Source: Eoetvoesiella caeni | GTDB taxonomy: Bacteria > Pseudomonadota > Gammaproteobacteria > Burkholderiales > Burkholderiaceae_B | Length of the DNA stretch: 64,000 nt | NCBI RefSeq assembly: GCF_003315175.1 | Contig: NZ_QNRQ01000001.1 | Coordinates: 682,001 to 746,000, forward strand | Direction: 5' to 3' | In this document: piece by piece, positions 1 to 8,444 of the stretch | Layout of the letters: each line of letters begins with the position of its first letter | How positions within the stretch are numbered: position 1 is the stretch's first letter | Made by a program: the position numbers and the translations under genes | The notes under the pieces: generated by a model | Seen by the model: only the letters and a program-made list of their open reading frames with translations | Told to the model about the DNA's origin: nothing | The model's database searches: none

Positions 1-659
1 CCGGCATCTCGCATGACCTGCGCACCCCGCTGGCCCGCATGCGCCTGGAAATCGAAATGAGCGAGGTCAGCGACGAGGTCCGTCAGGCCATCGACGAGGA
101 CCTTGCCCAGATCGACCACAGCATCGGCCAGCTCATGGAGTACGCCCGCCCGGCGGGCGCCGCGCCCGAGCAAGGCATAGACGTTTCCCGGGTCCTGCAC
201 GATCTATATGAGCGCGAGCGCTCTCATACAGAGTCCCTGGGCGGCCATCTTGGCGCCAGTATCGCGCCCAATCTGTATGCACGGATCACCGCGCACGACC
301 TCAAGCGCGTGGTCGGCAACCTCATCGAGAACGCGCGTCGCTACGGCCGATCAAAGGCCGACGACTGCGCCTATATCCACCTGTCGGCCAAAGCCGAAAG
401 CGGCACCGTCGCTATCGAGGTCACGGACCAGGGGTCGGGCATTGCCGAAGCCGATATTTCGCGTTTGCTGCGTCCGTTTTCCCGCGGGGAGTCCGCCCGT
501 ACCGGAGTCAGCGGCGCCGGCCTGGGCCTGGCTATTGTCGAACGGCTGTTGGGCCAGGTGGGCGGGCAATTGAAATTGCTATCGCGCCCTTCGGGCGGTC
601 TGGTGGCTCGCATAGAACTGCCTCGGGGCAAAGGCAAGGGCATACAGCAAGAGGCATAA
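1..659 (+). CDS. Sensor histidine kinase, C-terminal part (gene cut by window start)
   Basis: This is the catalytic end of a membrane sensor kinase of the EnvZ-like HisKA class, which autophosphorylates on histidine and passes the phosphate to a response regulator. The frame is open from base 3. The H-box SHDLRTPLARMR has its phospho-acceptor His at bases 12-14. It is followed by the N-box (NLIENARRYG), the G1 box (DQGSGI) and the G2 box (GAGLGLAIVERLLG). About 218 codons are visible; the sensor and transmembrane parts lie to the left. The partner regulator is presumably upstream, outside the window, so the signal cannot be told. The next gene starts 85 bp later and is probably separate. Confidence 0.9.
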   Translation, partial: GISHDLRTPLARMRLEIEMSEVSDEVRQAIDEDLAQIDHSIGQLMEYARPAGAAPEQGIDVSRVLHDLYERERSHTESLGGHLGASIAPNLYARITAHDLKRVVGNLIENARRYGRSKADDCAYIHLSAKAESGTVAIEVTDQGSGIAEADISRLLRPFSRGESARTGVSGAGLGLAIVERLLGQVGGQLKLLSRPSGGLVARIELPRGKGKGIQQEA

Positions 660-744
660 GGGCAGCACGCTCGAAGCAGGCCCGGTTCCGATGGCATAAT
701 GTCCTTATATAAACTGCTATGCCATGCGAAAGTCAGGAGTCAAT

Positions 745-1293
745 ATGAAAACAGTCGGAGATACTCTCGAACCCTTCAAAGTCATCGGCGTCAAACCCGG
801 TTTCACCCAGCACGAGGAACACGGCGTTTCCGCTTTTGAAGACATCACCGAGAGCTCCTTCCCCGGAAAATGGAAGGTCATCTACTTTTACCCCAAGGAC
901 TTCACCTTCGTGTGCCCTACCGAAATCGTGGGCTTCAATGAACTGGCCGACCAATTCGAAGAGCGCGACACAATACTGATGGGCGGCTCGGCCGATAACG
1001 AATACGTCAAGCTAGCCTGGCGCCGCGCGCAGCCCGAACTGGAAAAGCTGGCCCACTACCAATTTGCGGACACCAGCGGTTCATTGATAGACCAACTGGG
1101 CATCCGCGATCGCAGTGAAGGCATTCCGTTGCGCGCCACGTTTGTAGTCGACCCCGACAACGTCATCCAGCACGTCGCGGTCAACAGCGCCAACGTGGGG
1201 CGCAACCCCGGCGAAACGCTGCGGGTGCTGGACGGCCTGCAAACCGACGGCCTGTGCGCCTGCAACCGCGAAGTCGGCGGCACCACCCTTTAA
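745..1293 (+). CDS. ahpC: Peroxiredoxin, AhpC family (AhpD-partnered type)
   Basis: Thiol peroxidase that reduces hydrogen and organic peroxides in the cytoplasm. The peroxidatic Cys57 lies in FTFVCPTE, and the C-terminus carries a C-A-C pair (Cys171, Cys173). That three-cysteine pattern is known from mycobacterial AhpC, which is recycled by AhpD rather than AhpF; using it here is inference. The ATG at 745 is chosen over the in-frame ATG at 724 because AGGAG (735-739) lies just upstream of it. Length is 182 aa, normal for the family. No ahpD or oxyR is adjacent: the next gene is ispF on the opposite strand, ending 22 bp away. Confidence 0.9.
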   Translation: MKTVGDTLEPFKVIGVKPGFTQHEEHGVSAFEDITESSFPGKWKVIYFYPKDFTFVCPTEIVGFNELADQFEERDTILMGGSADNEYVKLAWRRAQPELEKLAHYQFADTSGSLIDQLGIRDRSEGIPLRATFVVDPDNVIQHVAVNSANVGRNPGETLRVLDGLQTDGLCACNREVGGTTL

Positions 1294-1315
1294 GCCCACA
1301 AGGGCCGGCATGGGC

Positions 1316-1807
1316 TCAAGCAGCGGCCTTGGCCAGCAACACCACCGCGGTTGCGGCAATGCCCTCTTTGCGGCCCAGGTGCCCCAGGCCTTCGTTGGTT
1401 TTGGCTTTGATATTCACTTGCTGCTCGTCCAGCCCCAGGTCGGAAGCGATATTGGCCACCATGGCCTTGGCATAAGGCCCAATTTTCGGCGCCTGGGCGT
1501 GGATGGTGGCATCGATATTGCCGGCAATCCACCCCGCCGCCACTACCCTTTCATAAGCCGTACGCAGTAATGCACGGCTATCGGCGCCTTTGAACGCTGG
1601 ATCCGTATCGGGAAAATGCCGTCCGATGTCGCCCAGCCCCGCCGCGCCAAGCAAGGCGTCGGTCAAGGCGTGCAGCAGCACATCCGCATCCGAATGGCCC
1701 AGCAGGCCATGGGTGTGGGGAATGCAGACCCCTCCTATGACCAAAGGCCGCCCCGCTACCAATGCGTGTACATCGAAGCCCTGCCCTATGCGAAACGGAA
1801 TGCTCAT
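1316..1807 (-). CDS. ispF: 2-C-methyl-D-erythritol 2,4-cyclodiphosphate synthase
   Basis: Cyclises CDP-methylerythritol 2-phosphate to MEcPP in the MEP isoprenoid pathway. The metal ligands are visible as Asp12 and His14 (GQGFDVHAL) and His46 ([10 protein letters not shown]). The C-terminal half has the family signature [13 protein letters not shown]. The start is the ATG at 1807, which overlaps the ispD stop as ATGA, giving 163 aa, close to the usual 157-160. An upstream in-frame ATG at 1843 lies inside ispD and is not used. The 4-nt overlap implies translational coupling with ispD. Confidence 0.96.
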   Translation of the reverse strand: MSIPFRIGQGFDVHALVAGRPLVIGGVCIPHTHGLLGHSDADVLLHALTDALLGAAGLGDIGRHFPDTDPAFKGADSRALLRTAYERVVAAGWIAGNIDATIHAQAPKIGPYAKAMVANIASDLGLDEQQVNIKAKTNEGLGHLGRKEGIAATAVVLLAKAAA

Positions 1808-2523
1808 AGCCATTTTTCCATCAGGTCGAAATCGTCCGGCCATGTTACCTTGAAATTCTGCGCCGCCCCTTCTATCAGCATAGGCTGATACCCGGCCAAT
1901 TCCATAGCGGAAGCTTCATCGGTAATCGGCGCCCGGGCAGCATCGGCGGCCAGCAAGGCCTGCAGCAGCAAGCCCGCGGGAAACATTTGCGGCGTCTGAG
2001 CCAGCCACAAGGCATCGCGCACCACGGTGGCCTGGACCACATCGCCGCCAGCCGCATTGTCCCGCCGGCTTCCCCGCTTGACCGTGTCGGCCACGCGCTG
2101 CGCCAGCAAGCCGCCCTGCCCGCCGGCAAGGCAGGCGTCGATCAACCTGGCCAGCGCCTTGGCCGGCAGGCCGGGACGTGCGGCATCATGCACCAGTACC
2201 CAATCGTCAACCCGTAGCGCGGCATCCTGCAAGGCCGCTGTCACGGTCTGGGCGCGGCTGGGGCCTCCGCAGGGCCGCCACACGGTGCGCGGCAGGCCAG
2301 CCAGCGCCTGCGCCGCCCAGGCATCCTCGGGCGCCACGGCCACCCGCACCTGATCGACTCGGCTGTCGGCCAACAAAGCCTGAACCGCCAGGCGCAACAT
2401 GGGCTCGCCGCGGATAAGGCGATACTGCTTCGGAAGAACGGCGTTTTCCGGGCCCGAGAAACCGGTTTGAGCGCGCTGGCCGATGCCGGCGGCGGGAACG
2501 ATTGCAATGATTTTCTTAGTCAT
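1804..2523 (-). CDS. ispD: 2-C-methyl-D-erythritol 4-phosphate cytidylyltransferase
   Basis: Transfers CMP from CTP to MEP, the step two before IspF. The N-terminal nucleotide-binding loop reads [12 protein letters not shown], with the basic Lys of LPKQYR further on. VHDAARP and TDEASAMEL are the other conserved blocks. Length 239 aa is normal. It overlaps ispF by 4 nt downstream and diverges from mfd across only 29 bp, so the two promoters must overlap or one lies inside a coding region. Confidence 0.96.
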   Translation of the reverse strand: MTKKIIAIVPAAGIGQRAQTGFSGPENAVLPKQYRLIRGEPMLRLAVQALLADSRVDQVRVAVAPEDAWAAQALAGLPRTVWRPCGGPSRAQTVTAALQDAALRVDDWVLVHDAARPGLPAKALARLIDACLAGGQGGLLAQRVADTVKRGSRRDNAAGGDVVQATVVRDALWLAQTPQMFPAGLLLQALLAADAARAPITDEASAMELAGYQPMLIEGAAQNFKVTWPDDFDLMEKWL

Positions 2524-2536
2524 GTGAAAGAGATTT

Positions 2537-2542
2537 TATAAT
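2537..2542 (+). promoter_or_regulatory. Possible -10 box for mfd
   Basis: A perfect TATAAT sits in the 29-bp gap between the divergent ispD and mfd starts, 10 bp before the mfd ATG. No convincing -35 is seen, and the transcript would have almost no leader. It may be chance. Confidence 0.3.
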
Positions 2543-2552
2543 GACAAGCTAA

Positions 2553-5500
2553 ATGGCCTCAAAAACTGCACTCCCCCCCTCCCTTGCCTCGACATCCTCC
2601 TTGATTCGAGCCCTTAAACCCGGGCTTCGCCATGCCGTGCCCTGCCCGCCGGGTTCAGGCGATGCATGGCTGCTGGCCGACCTGGCGCGCGCCTCGCAAC
2701 AGACCATGGTGGTGTTTTGCGCCGATCCATTGAATGCCCAGCGCCTGGCTGAAGAAATCCTGTTGTTCGCGCCCGAGCTGAGGGTCAGGCAGCTGCCCGA
2801 CTGGGAAACGCTTCCTTACGACAGCTTCTCGCCGCACCAGGATCTTATTTCAGAGCGGCTGCACACCCTGCATGCACTCATGCAGGGCACTGTCGACATC
2901 CTGGCCGTGCCCATTACCACGGCCTTATACCGCCTGGCGCCGCCCTCGTTCCTGGCCGCCTATACCTTTGCCTTCAAGCAGGGCGATCAGCTGAACGAAG
3001 AAGCGCTCAGGCAGCAGCTTACCCTGGCCAACTACAGCCACGTTACCCAAGTCACCGCGCCCGGCGAATTCTGCATACGCGGCGGCCTGATCGACCTCTT
3101 TCCCATGGGATCGGTGCTGCCCTATCGGCTGGACTTGTTCGACAACGAAATCGAGTCCATCCGCAGTTTCGACATCGACACGCAACGCAGCCTGTACCCC
3201 GTCAAAGAAGTCCATCTGTTGCCGGGCCGCGAGTTCCCCATGGACGAAGCCGCCCGCAACCATTTCCGCGCGCGTTTTCGCGAAGTCTTCGAGGGCGACC
3301 CCTCGCGTGCGCTGCCATACAAGGACATGGGCAACGGCATAGCCTTTGCCGGCGTCGAATACTACCTGCCTCTGTTTTTCGAGCAGACAGCCACACTGTT
3401 CGACTATCTGGGCGAACACACGCTTACGGTGACGCTGGGCGACATCGAAGACACCATGAGGCGTTTTGCGCAAGATACGCAAAGCCGCTACCAGTTTCTC
3501 AAAAGCGACCGCGAACGGCCCGTGCTGGATCCGAAAGAGCTCTTTCTGGACGCCGAAGATCTTTACCTGAATTTAAAGAAATTCGGACGACTGGCGCTGA
3601 CCGCCGAAGGCTCGCACCCCGACTTCGCCAAGGCCCCCGACGTTGCGGTGGCCCGCCGTGCGGAAGACCCGGTCGGCAAACTGCGAGCGCTGCTGAACAA
3701 GACCGCGGGCCGCATTGTCCTGTGCGCCGACTCGGCCGGCCGGCGTGAAACGCTGCTGCTGATGCTGCATGAGTTCGATATTGCGCCGGACACGCAGTTC
3801 GACTCGCTGCATGAATTCCTGCAATCGGAAAGCCGTTTCGGGCTGACAACAGCGCCGCTGGGCACAGGCTTCAGCCTGGTTGAGGGCCCGCTCACACTCC
3901 TGACCGAAAACGACCTTTACCCCAGCCAGGGCGCTACCGCGCGCCATCGGCGCCGCGCCCAGGAAGGCAGCAGCGACGTCGAAGCCATGGTGCGCGATCT
4001 GTCCGAACTGCGCGAAGGCGACCCCATCGTACACACCCAGCACGGCATTGGCCGCTATCGCGGCCTGATCGACATGGACCTGGGCGACGGCACCATGGAG
4101 TTCCTGCACCTGGAGTACGCCAACGGCAGCACTCTTTACGTACCGGTTGCCCAGCTTCATGTGATTGCGCGCTATAGCGGCGCCGATCCCGAACAAGCGC
4201 CCTTGCACCAATTGGGCTCGGGGCAATGGGACAAAGCCCGGCGCAAGGCGGCCAAGCAAGTACGCGACGCCGCGGCCGAACTGCTGGCCCTGTACGCTTT
4301 GCGCGCAGCGCGCGAAGGGTATTCATTCAAGCTGCCATTGAACGATTACCAGGCCTTTGTGGAAGGCTTCGGTTTCGAGGAAACTCCCGACCAGGCCGCG
4401 GCGATCGAAGCCGTGATCGGCGACATGACGTCAGGCCGCCCCATGGACCGGCTGGTGTGCGGCGATGTCGGCTTCGGCAAGACCGAAGTCGCTCTGCGCG
4501 CGGCCTTCCTGGCCATTGCCAACAACAAGCAGGTTGCCATACTGTGCCCCACCACCCTGTTGGCCGAGCAGCACGCCCATACGTTTGCCGACCGCTTTGC
4601 CGACTGGCCCGTCAAAGTCGAAGAGCTGTCGCGCTTTCGCTCGACCAAAGAAGTTGCCGCCGCCATCGAAGGCCTTAACGATGGGCGCGTGGACATTGTC
4701 ATCGGCACCCACAAAATCCTGTCCAAGGACGTCAAGTTCAAACGCCTGGGCCTGGTCATCATCGACGAAGAGCACCGCTTCGGGGTGCGCCAGAAAGAAG
4801 CCCTGAAGTCCCTGCGCGCCGAAGTGGACGTCTTGACCCTGACAGCCACGCCTATTCCGCGCACCCTGGGTATGTCGCTGGAAGGCATACGCGACTTTTC
4901 AGTCATTGCCACGGCGCCGCAACGGCGGCTGGCCATCAAGACCTTCGTGCGGCGCGAAGACGGCAGCACCATACGCGAAGCGCTGTTGCGTGAACTCAAG
5001 CGCGGCGGCCAGGTTTATTTTCTGCACAACGAAGTCGAGACCATACACAACCGGCGGGCGCGCCTGGAAGAGCTGGTGCCCGAGGCGCGCATTGCCGTCG
5101 CGCACGGCCAGATGCCCGAACGCGAACTGGAAGAAGTCATGAAAGGCTTTTACCAGCAACGCTTCAATGTTCTGCTGTGCACCACCATTATCGAAACCGG
5201 CATCGACGTGCCAACAGCCAACACCATCGTCATCCACCGTGCCGACCGGTTGGGGCTGGCGCAGTTGCACCAGTTGCGCGGGCGGGTCGGGCGTTCGCAC
5301 CACCAGGCCTACGCCTACCTGCTCACCCCCGGCGAAGACGCCATTACCAATAATGCCAAAAAGCGGCTCGAGGCCATCCAGGCCATGGAAGAGCTGGGCG
5401 CCGGCTTTTACCTGGCCATGCACGACCTTGAAATCCGCGGCACCGGCGAAGTGCTGGGCGAATCGCAGTCGGGCAATATTCACGAGATAGGCTTTTCCAT

Positions 5501-6050
5501 GTATTCGGAAATGCTCAATACCGCCGTGCGCGCGCTCAAGGCCGGCGAAGAGCCCGACCTGGAATCTCCCTTTGCCGCTCTGTGCGAAGTCAATCTGCAT
5601 GCCTCCGCCCTGCTGCCGGCCGACTATTGCCCCGACGTGCATGCCCGCCTGGGCTTTTACAAAAAACTCTCGCACGCCAATAGCGAGGACAGCCTGATCG
5701 CCATACAGGAAGAACTGATCGACCGCTACGGCAAGCTGCCCGAGGCGGCCCAGACCCTGCTGTCCACCCATCGCCTGCGTCTGCATGCCGAACCGTTGGG
5801 CGTGACGAAAATCGACGCAAGCGAAACCCAGGCCATGATCCAGTTCAACGCCAAGCCAAACATCGACCCATTGCGTATCATTCAACTTATCCAGACCCGG
5901 CGCAACGTCAAGCTGGCCGGCCAGGACAAAATCAAAATCGACTTCAAGCCGGCCGGTACGGCCAAGCCCACAGCGCCGAACGCGCCCCCCGCCGGCATTG
6001 TCGGCGCCCGCATAGACGCGGTGCGCGACGTGCTGAAAGCCCTGGCCTGA
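2553..6050 (+). CDS. mfd: Transcription-repair coupling factor Mfd
   Basis: A DNA translocase that removes RNA polymerase stalled at lesions and recruits UvrA for strand-specific repair. The N-terminal UvrB-homology region (about residues 40-340) contains LPDWETLPYDSFSPH. The RNA polymerase-interacting domain carries DPIVHTQHGIGRYRG. The helicase motor has Walker A GDVGFGKTE near residues 637-645, DEEH in IIDEEHRFGV, TATPIPRT and the QLRGRVGRS motif. A C-terminal TRCF domain follows. At 1165 aa it matches the usual length of about 1150. It is followed 29 bp later by serB on the same strand. Confidence 0.97.
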   Translation: MASKTALPPSLASTSSLIRALKPGLRHAVPCPPGSGDAWLLADLARASQQTMVVFCADPLNAQRLAEEILLFAPELRVRQLPDWETLPYDSFSPHQDLISERLHTLHALMQGTVDILAVPITTALYRLAPPSFLAAYTFAFKQGDQLNEEALRQQLTLANYSHVTQVTAPGEFCIRGGLIDLFPMGSVLPYRLDLFDNEIESIRSFDIDTQRSLYPVKEVHLLPGREFPMDEAARNHFRARFREVFEGDPSRALPYKDMGNGIAFAGVEYYLPLFFEQTATLFDYLGEHTLTVTLGDIEDTMRRFAQDTQSRYQFLKSDRERPVLDPKELFLDAEDLYLNLKKFGRLALTAEGSHPDFAKAPDVAVARRAEDPVGKLRALLNKTAGRIVLCADSAGRRETLLLMLHEFDIAPDTQFDSLHEFLQSESRFGLTTAPLGTGFSLVEGPLTLLTENDLYPSQGATARHRRRAQEGSSDVEAMVRDLSELREGDPIVHTQHGIGRYRGLIDMDLGDGTMEFLHLEYANGSTLYVPVAQLHVIARYSGADPEQAPLHQLGSGQWDKARRKAAKQVRDAAAELLALYALRAAREGYSFKLPLNDYQAFVEGFGFEETPDQAAAIEAVIGDMTSGRPMDRLVCGDVGFGKTEVALRAAFLAIANNKQVAILCPTTLLAEQHAHTFADRFADWPVKVEELSRFRSTKEVAAAIEGLNDGRVDIVIGTHKILSKDVKFKRLGLVIIDEEHRFGVRQKEALKSLRAEVDVLTLTATPIPRTLGMSLEGIRDFSVIATAPQRRLAIKTFVRREDGSTIREALLRELKRGGQVYFLHNEVETIHNRRARLEELVPEARIAVAHGQMPERELEEVMKGFYQQRFNVLLCTTIIETGIDVPTANTIVIHRADRLGLAQLHQLRGRVGRSHHQAYAYLLTPGEDAITNNAKKRLEAIQAMEELGAGFYLAMHDLEIRGTGEVLGESQSGNIHEIGFSMYSEMLNTAVRALKAGEEPDLESPFAALCEVNLHASALLPADYCPDVHARLGFYKKLSHANSEDSLIAIQEELIDRYGKLPEAAQTLLSTHRLRLHAEPLGVTKIDASETQAMIQFNAKPNIDPLRIIQLIQTRRNVKLAGQDKIKIDFKPAGTAKPTAPNAPPAGIVGARIDAVRDVLKALA

Positions 6051-6079
6051 ATGCCAGCAAACCTTATATAAGCTACAAC

Positions 6080-6943
6080 ATGACCCACCTGATACTGCAA
6101 GCGCCAAACCTGAACACCGAACGCATCGAAAACATCGCCGCCGTAGCCCGCGCACGCGGGGTACAAAATCTAAGTACCACCGCCGTGCGGCTGCTGGATA
6201 TCGACCCGGGCGAATCACAAGAACTCAAGCAGCTGTGCGACAACCTGCATGTGGACTATGCGTTTCTGGATGAAGTACGGCCCTTGCACGAATGCAAAAT
6301 CCTGGCGATGGACATGGACTCCACGCTTATCAATATCGAATGCATCGACGAAATCGCCGACATGGCGGGGCGCAAAGCGCAGGTCTCGGCCATTACCGAG
6401 GCCGCCATGCGCGGCGAGATCACCGACTTCGCCGAAAGCCTGCGCCGCCGCGTGGCTTTGCTGGAAGGCGTCCCCGCAACAGCGCTCGAGCAAGTCTATG
6501 AAGAACGGCTGCGCCTTAACGCCGGCGCAGAGACGCTAATTCAGGCTGCAAAAAAAGCCGGGCTGAAGGTTTTGCTGGTCTCGGGCGGGTTCACTTTCTT
6601 TACCGAAAAGCTCAAGCAGCGCCTCGGCCTGGATCAGGCCCACGCCAATCTGCTGGAAACCGCCAACGGCGTGCTCACCGGCAAAGTGCTGGGCGATATC
6701 GTCGACGCCCAAGGCAAGGCCCAGCGGCTACAGGACCTGGCCCGCGAGACCGGCGCGCAGGCGCATCAAATCATCGCTCTGGGCGATGGCGCCAACGATC
6801 TGAAAATGCTGGCGCTGGCCGATTATTCAGTTGCCTATCGCGCCAAGCCGGTAGTGCGCGCGCAAGCCAACTTCGCGCTGAACGTCAGCGGACTGGACGC
6901 CGTCCTGAACTGGTTTGACATTCCCGGTGTAGTCAAGTATTAA
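6080..6943 (+). CDS. serB: Phosphoserine phosphatase
   Basis: HAD-superfamily enzyme catalysing the last step of serine synthesis, O-phosphoserine to serine. The nucleophile motif is MDMDST, with Asp78 and Asp80. VSGGFTFF gives motif II, and GDGANDLKML gives motif IV with the metal-binding aspartates. The roughly 70 residues before the HAD domain form the short N-terminal part usual in proteobacterial SerB. At 287 aa it is slightly shorter than the E. coli enzyme (322 aa). It starts 29 bp after mfd and may be read with it. Confidence 0.95.
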   Translation: MTHLILQAPNLNTERIENIAAVARARGVQNLSTTAVRLLDIDPGESQELKQLCDNLHVDYAFLDEVRPLHECKILAMDMDSTLINIECIDEIADMAGRKAQVSAITEAAMRGEITDFAESLRRRVALLEGVPATALEQVYEERLRLNAGAETLIQAAKKAGLKVLLVSGGFTFFTEKLKQRLGLDQAHANLLETANGVLTGKVLGDIVDAQGKAQRLQDLARETGAQAHQIIALGDGANDLKMLALADYSVAYRAKPVVRAQANFALNVSGLDAVLNWFDIPGVVKY

Positions 6944-7077
6944 TTCCATTTCCAAGATGAAGCGCAAGCAATACTCTTGCAAAGCAAATAGCGACGAAAA
7001 CGCGAACGCTTGATATGAGAATGGAATAACCCAAACGCCGAAGAGCAAGACTCCGATCACTCTCAAAAGGAAGATAT

Positions 7078-7515
7078 ATGGATACGTTCATGCAAGCTGC
7101 CATCGAACAAGCCCGATTGGGATTGCAAGAAGGCGGCATTCCTATCGGGTCGGTCATCGTACATAAGCAGCGCATTATCGGCGCGGGACACAACCGGCGC
7201 GTGCAAAAAGGCAGCGCCATTTTGCACGGCGAAATGGACGCCTTTGAAAACGCGGGCCGCCAGCCGGCCAACGTCTACCGGGAGTCAGTGCTGTACACCA
7301 CCTTGTCGCCCTGCTCCATGTGCAGCGGCGCCATACTTTTGTACGGCATCCCAAAAATAATCATCGGCGAAAACCAAAGCTTCATGGGCGAAGAAGCCTT
7401 GCTGCGCTCGCGCGGAGTACAGGTGGAAGTATTGCAAGACGAGATTTGCATAGAACTGATGAAAAGCTTCATGGCCGCCAGGCCAGAGCTCTGGAATGAA
7501 GACATCGGCGTTTAA
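7078..7515 (+). CDS. Cytosine/nucleoside deaminase, yeast Fcy1-like
   Basis: Zinc-dependent deaminase of the CDA/TadA fold. The zinc site is visible as His50 and Glu52 (LHGEMDAF), Cys79 and Cys82 (LSPCSMCSGAI). The blocks EGGIPIG, GHNRR.QKGSA.LHGE, YGIPKIIIGEN and the ending RPELWNEDIG resemble yeast cytosine deaminase Fcy1 more than TadA or bacterial CodA, so cytosine to uracil deamination is the best guess. A strong AAAGGAAG precedes the ATG. At 145 aa it is close to Fcy1 (158). It stands alone, with 134 bp upstream and a palindromic element downstream. Confidence 0.85.
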   Translation: MDTFMQAAIEQARLGLQEGGIPIGSVIVHKQRIIGAGHNRRVQKGSAILHGEMDAFENAGRQPANVYRESVLYTTLSPCSMCSGAILLYGIPKIIIGENQSFMGEEALLRSRGVQVEVLQDEICIELMKSFMAARPELWNEDIGV

Positions 7516-7582
7516 ACACAGCCAGCCACTTTCATCTAGAACACACATCAACAACCACGCACGTCAACAGTCACACATATAA

Positions 7583-7805
7583 GGCCGTTTTGGCCCAGCT
7601 GGTTTTGTGAAGTTGGAGCAAGCCATTTTGATGCTTGTTTTCAGGAGGCAAGCGAACATCTGTTTGAGCGCGACGTTTACGGACAGCCAGTGGCTGTCCG
7701 TTTGCGCGAGTTATGTGAGCGCCTGAAAACAAGCGTTGAAATGGGAAGCCCCGGCGTAGCCGGGGCCGCAGCGACCTGAGCAAAACCAGTTGGGCCAAAA
7801 CGGCC
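7583..7805. repeat. 223-bp nested palindromic element
   Basis: The gap between the deaminase and the DUF2818 gene is filled by a nested inverted repeat. The outer arms 7583-7607 and 7781-7805 match at 24 of 25 positions. The inner arms 7623-7645 and 7722-7744 match apart from a 4-base block. At the centre, 7679-7701 is a perfect 11-bp hairpin with a 1-nt centre. A further 8-bp hairpin with a GTA loop sits at 7748-7766. No ORF is convincing inside. It looks like a dispersed palindromic repeat or a miniature element; transcribed, it would fold into one long rod. Confidence 0.75.
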
Positions 7806-7895
7806 GATCAAGAACTCAAAAGCCTCACCTAATTTCTAGGGCACCGCTGCAACAATAGTACTTAAGGCTTTTGGGTGCTTAGCCCGACCCGGCAC

Positions 7896-8435
7896 CTAAC
7901 CCCGATTGCGCCCATGCCGCATCAGATAGCGGTACACAAAACCAGGATATCCCAGCACCAAATACAGGCTTAAAGTAATCGCGTAGAACTCCCAATCCTT
8001 GGCAAAGAAATTGCCAATATTGATTTCAAACGCAAACCCCAGCGCACCCAGCAAAGCATACAAAGCCAGCACTTCAAGCAGGCGCACAAAAAACGACTTG
8101 TGCACGCTTTTATTCGTATCGCGCCAGCCCGGGTAACTAAGCAGCAGAACCACGGCAACGGCCAATACCGCGATCTTGAACAGGAACAGCCCAACCGAGG
8201 CCGCGTCCGAAGCCATGACCAGCGAGCCTCCCACCCAGCCTACGATCGCATAGAGCAAGCCCGCCAGCAGCACGAAAAAGACCAATGACTCAAGCAAGCG
8301 CAGCCAGCCCGGACGCCTGTCCTCGCCATGCTGCGCCCAGGGCAAGGCCAAGAGAGGCCGCTCTAGAACAAACGGAAGATTGGCGGTGATCAACGCAAGG
8401 ACGATCAGAATCCAGACAGCCACAAGCTGGTCCAT
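7896..8435 (-). CDS. DUF2818 family membrane protein
   Basis: A small inner-membrane protein that in betaproteobacteria typically sits after nuoN as the last gene of the complex I operon; its role is unknown. The C-terminal half (FFVRLLEVLALYALLGALGF and KDWEFYAITLSLYLVLGYPGFVYRYL) is typical of the family. At 179 aa it is longer than the roughly 100 aa I remember for family members. The extra middle part begins with a similar unit (WLRLLESLVFFVLLAGLLY), as if a helix had been duplicated. It starts 9 bp after the nuoN stop and is surely cotranscribed. Confidence 0.8.
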   Translation of the reverse strand: MDQLVAVWILIVLALITANLPFVLERPLLALPWAQHGEDRRPGWLRLLESLVFFVLLAGLLYAIVGWVGGSLVMASDAASVGLFLFKIAVLAVAVVLLLSYPGWRDTNKSVHKSFFVRLLEVLALYALLGALGFAFEINIGNFFAKDWEFYAITLSLYLVLGYPGFVYRYLMRHGRNRG

Positions 8436-8444
8436 GAACGTCCT

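Noticed and set aside
4899-6218. 439-aa open frame antisense to mfd
   Set aside because: It lies wholly opposite mfd/serB, has no recognisable domain, and results from high GC codon bias in the real genes.
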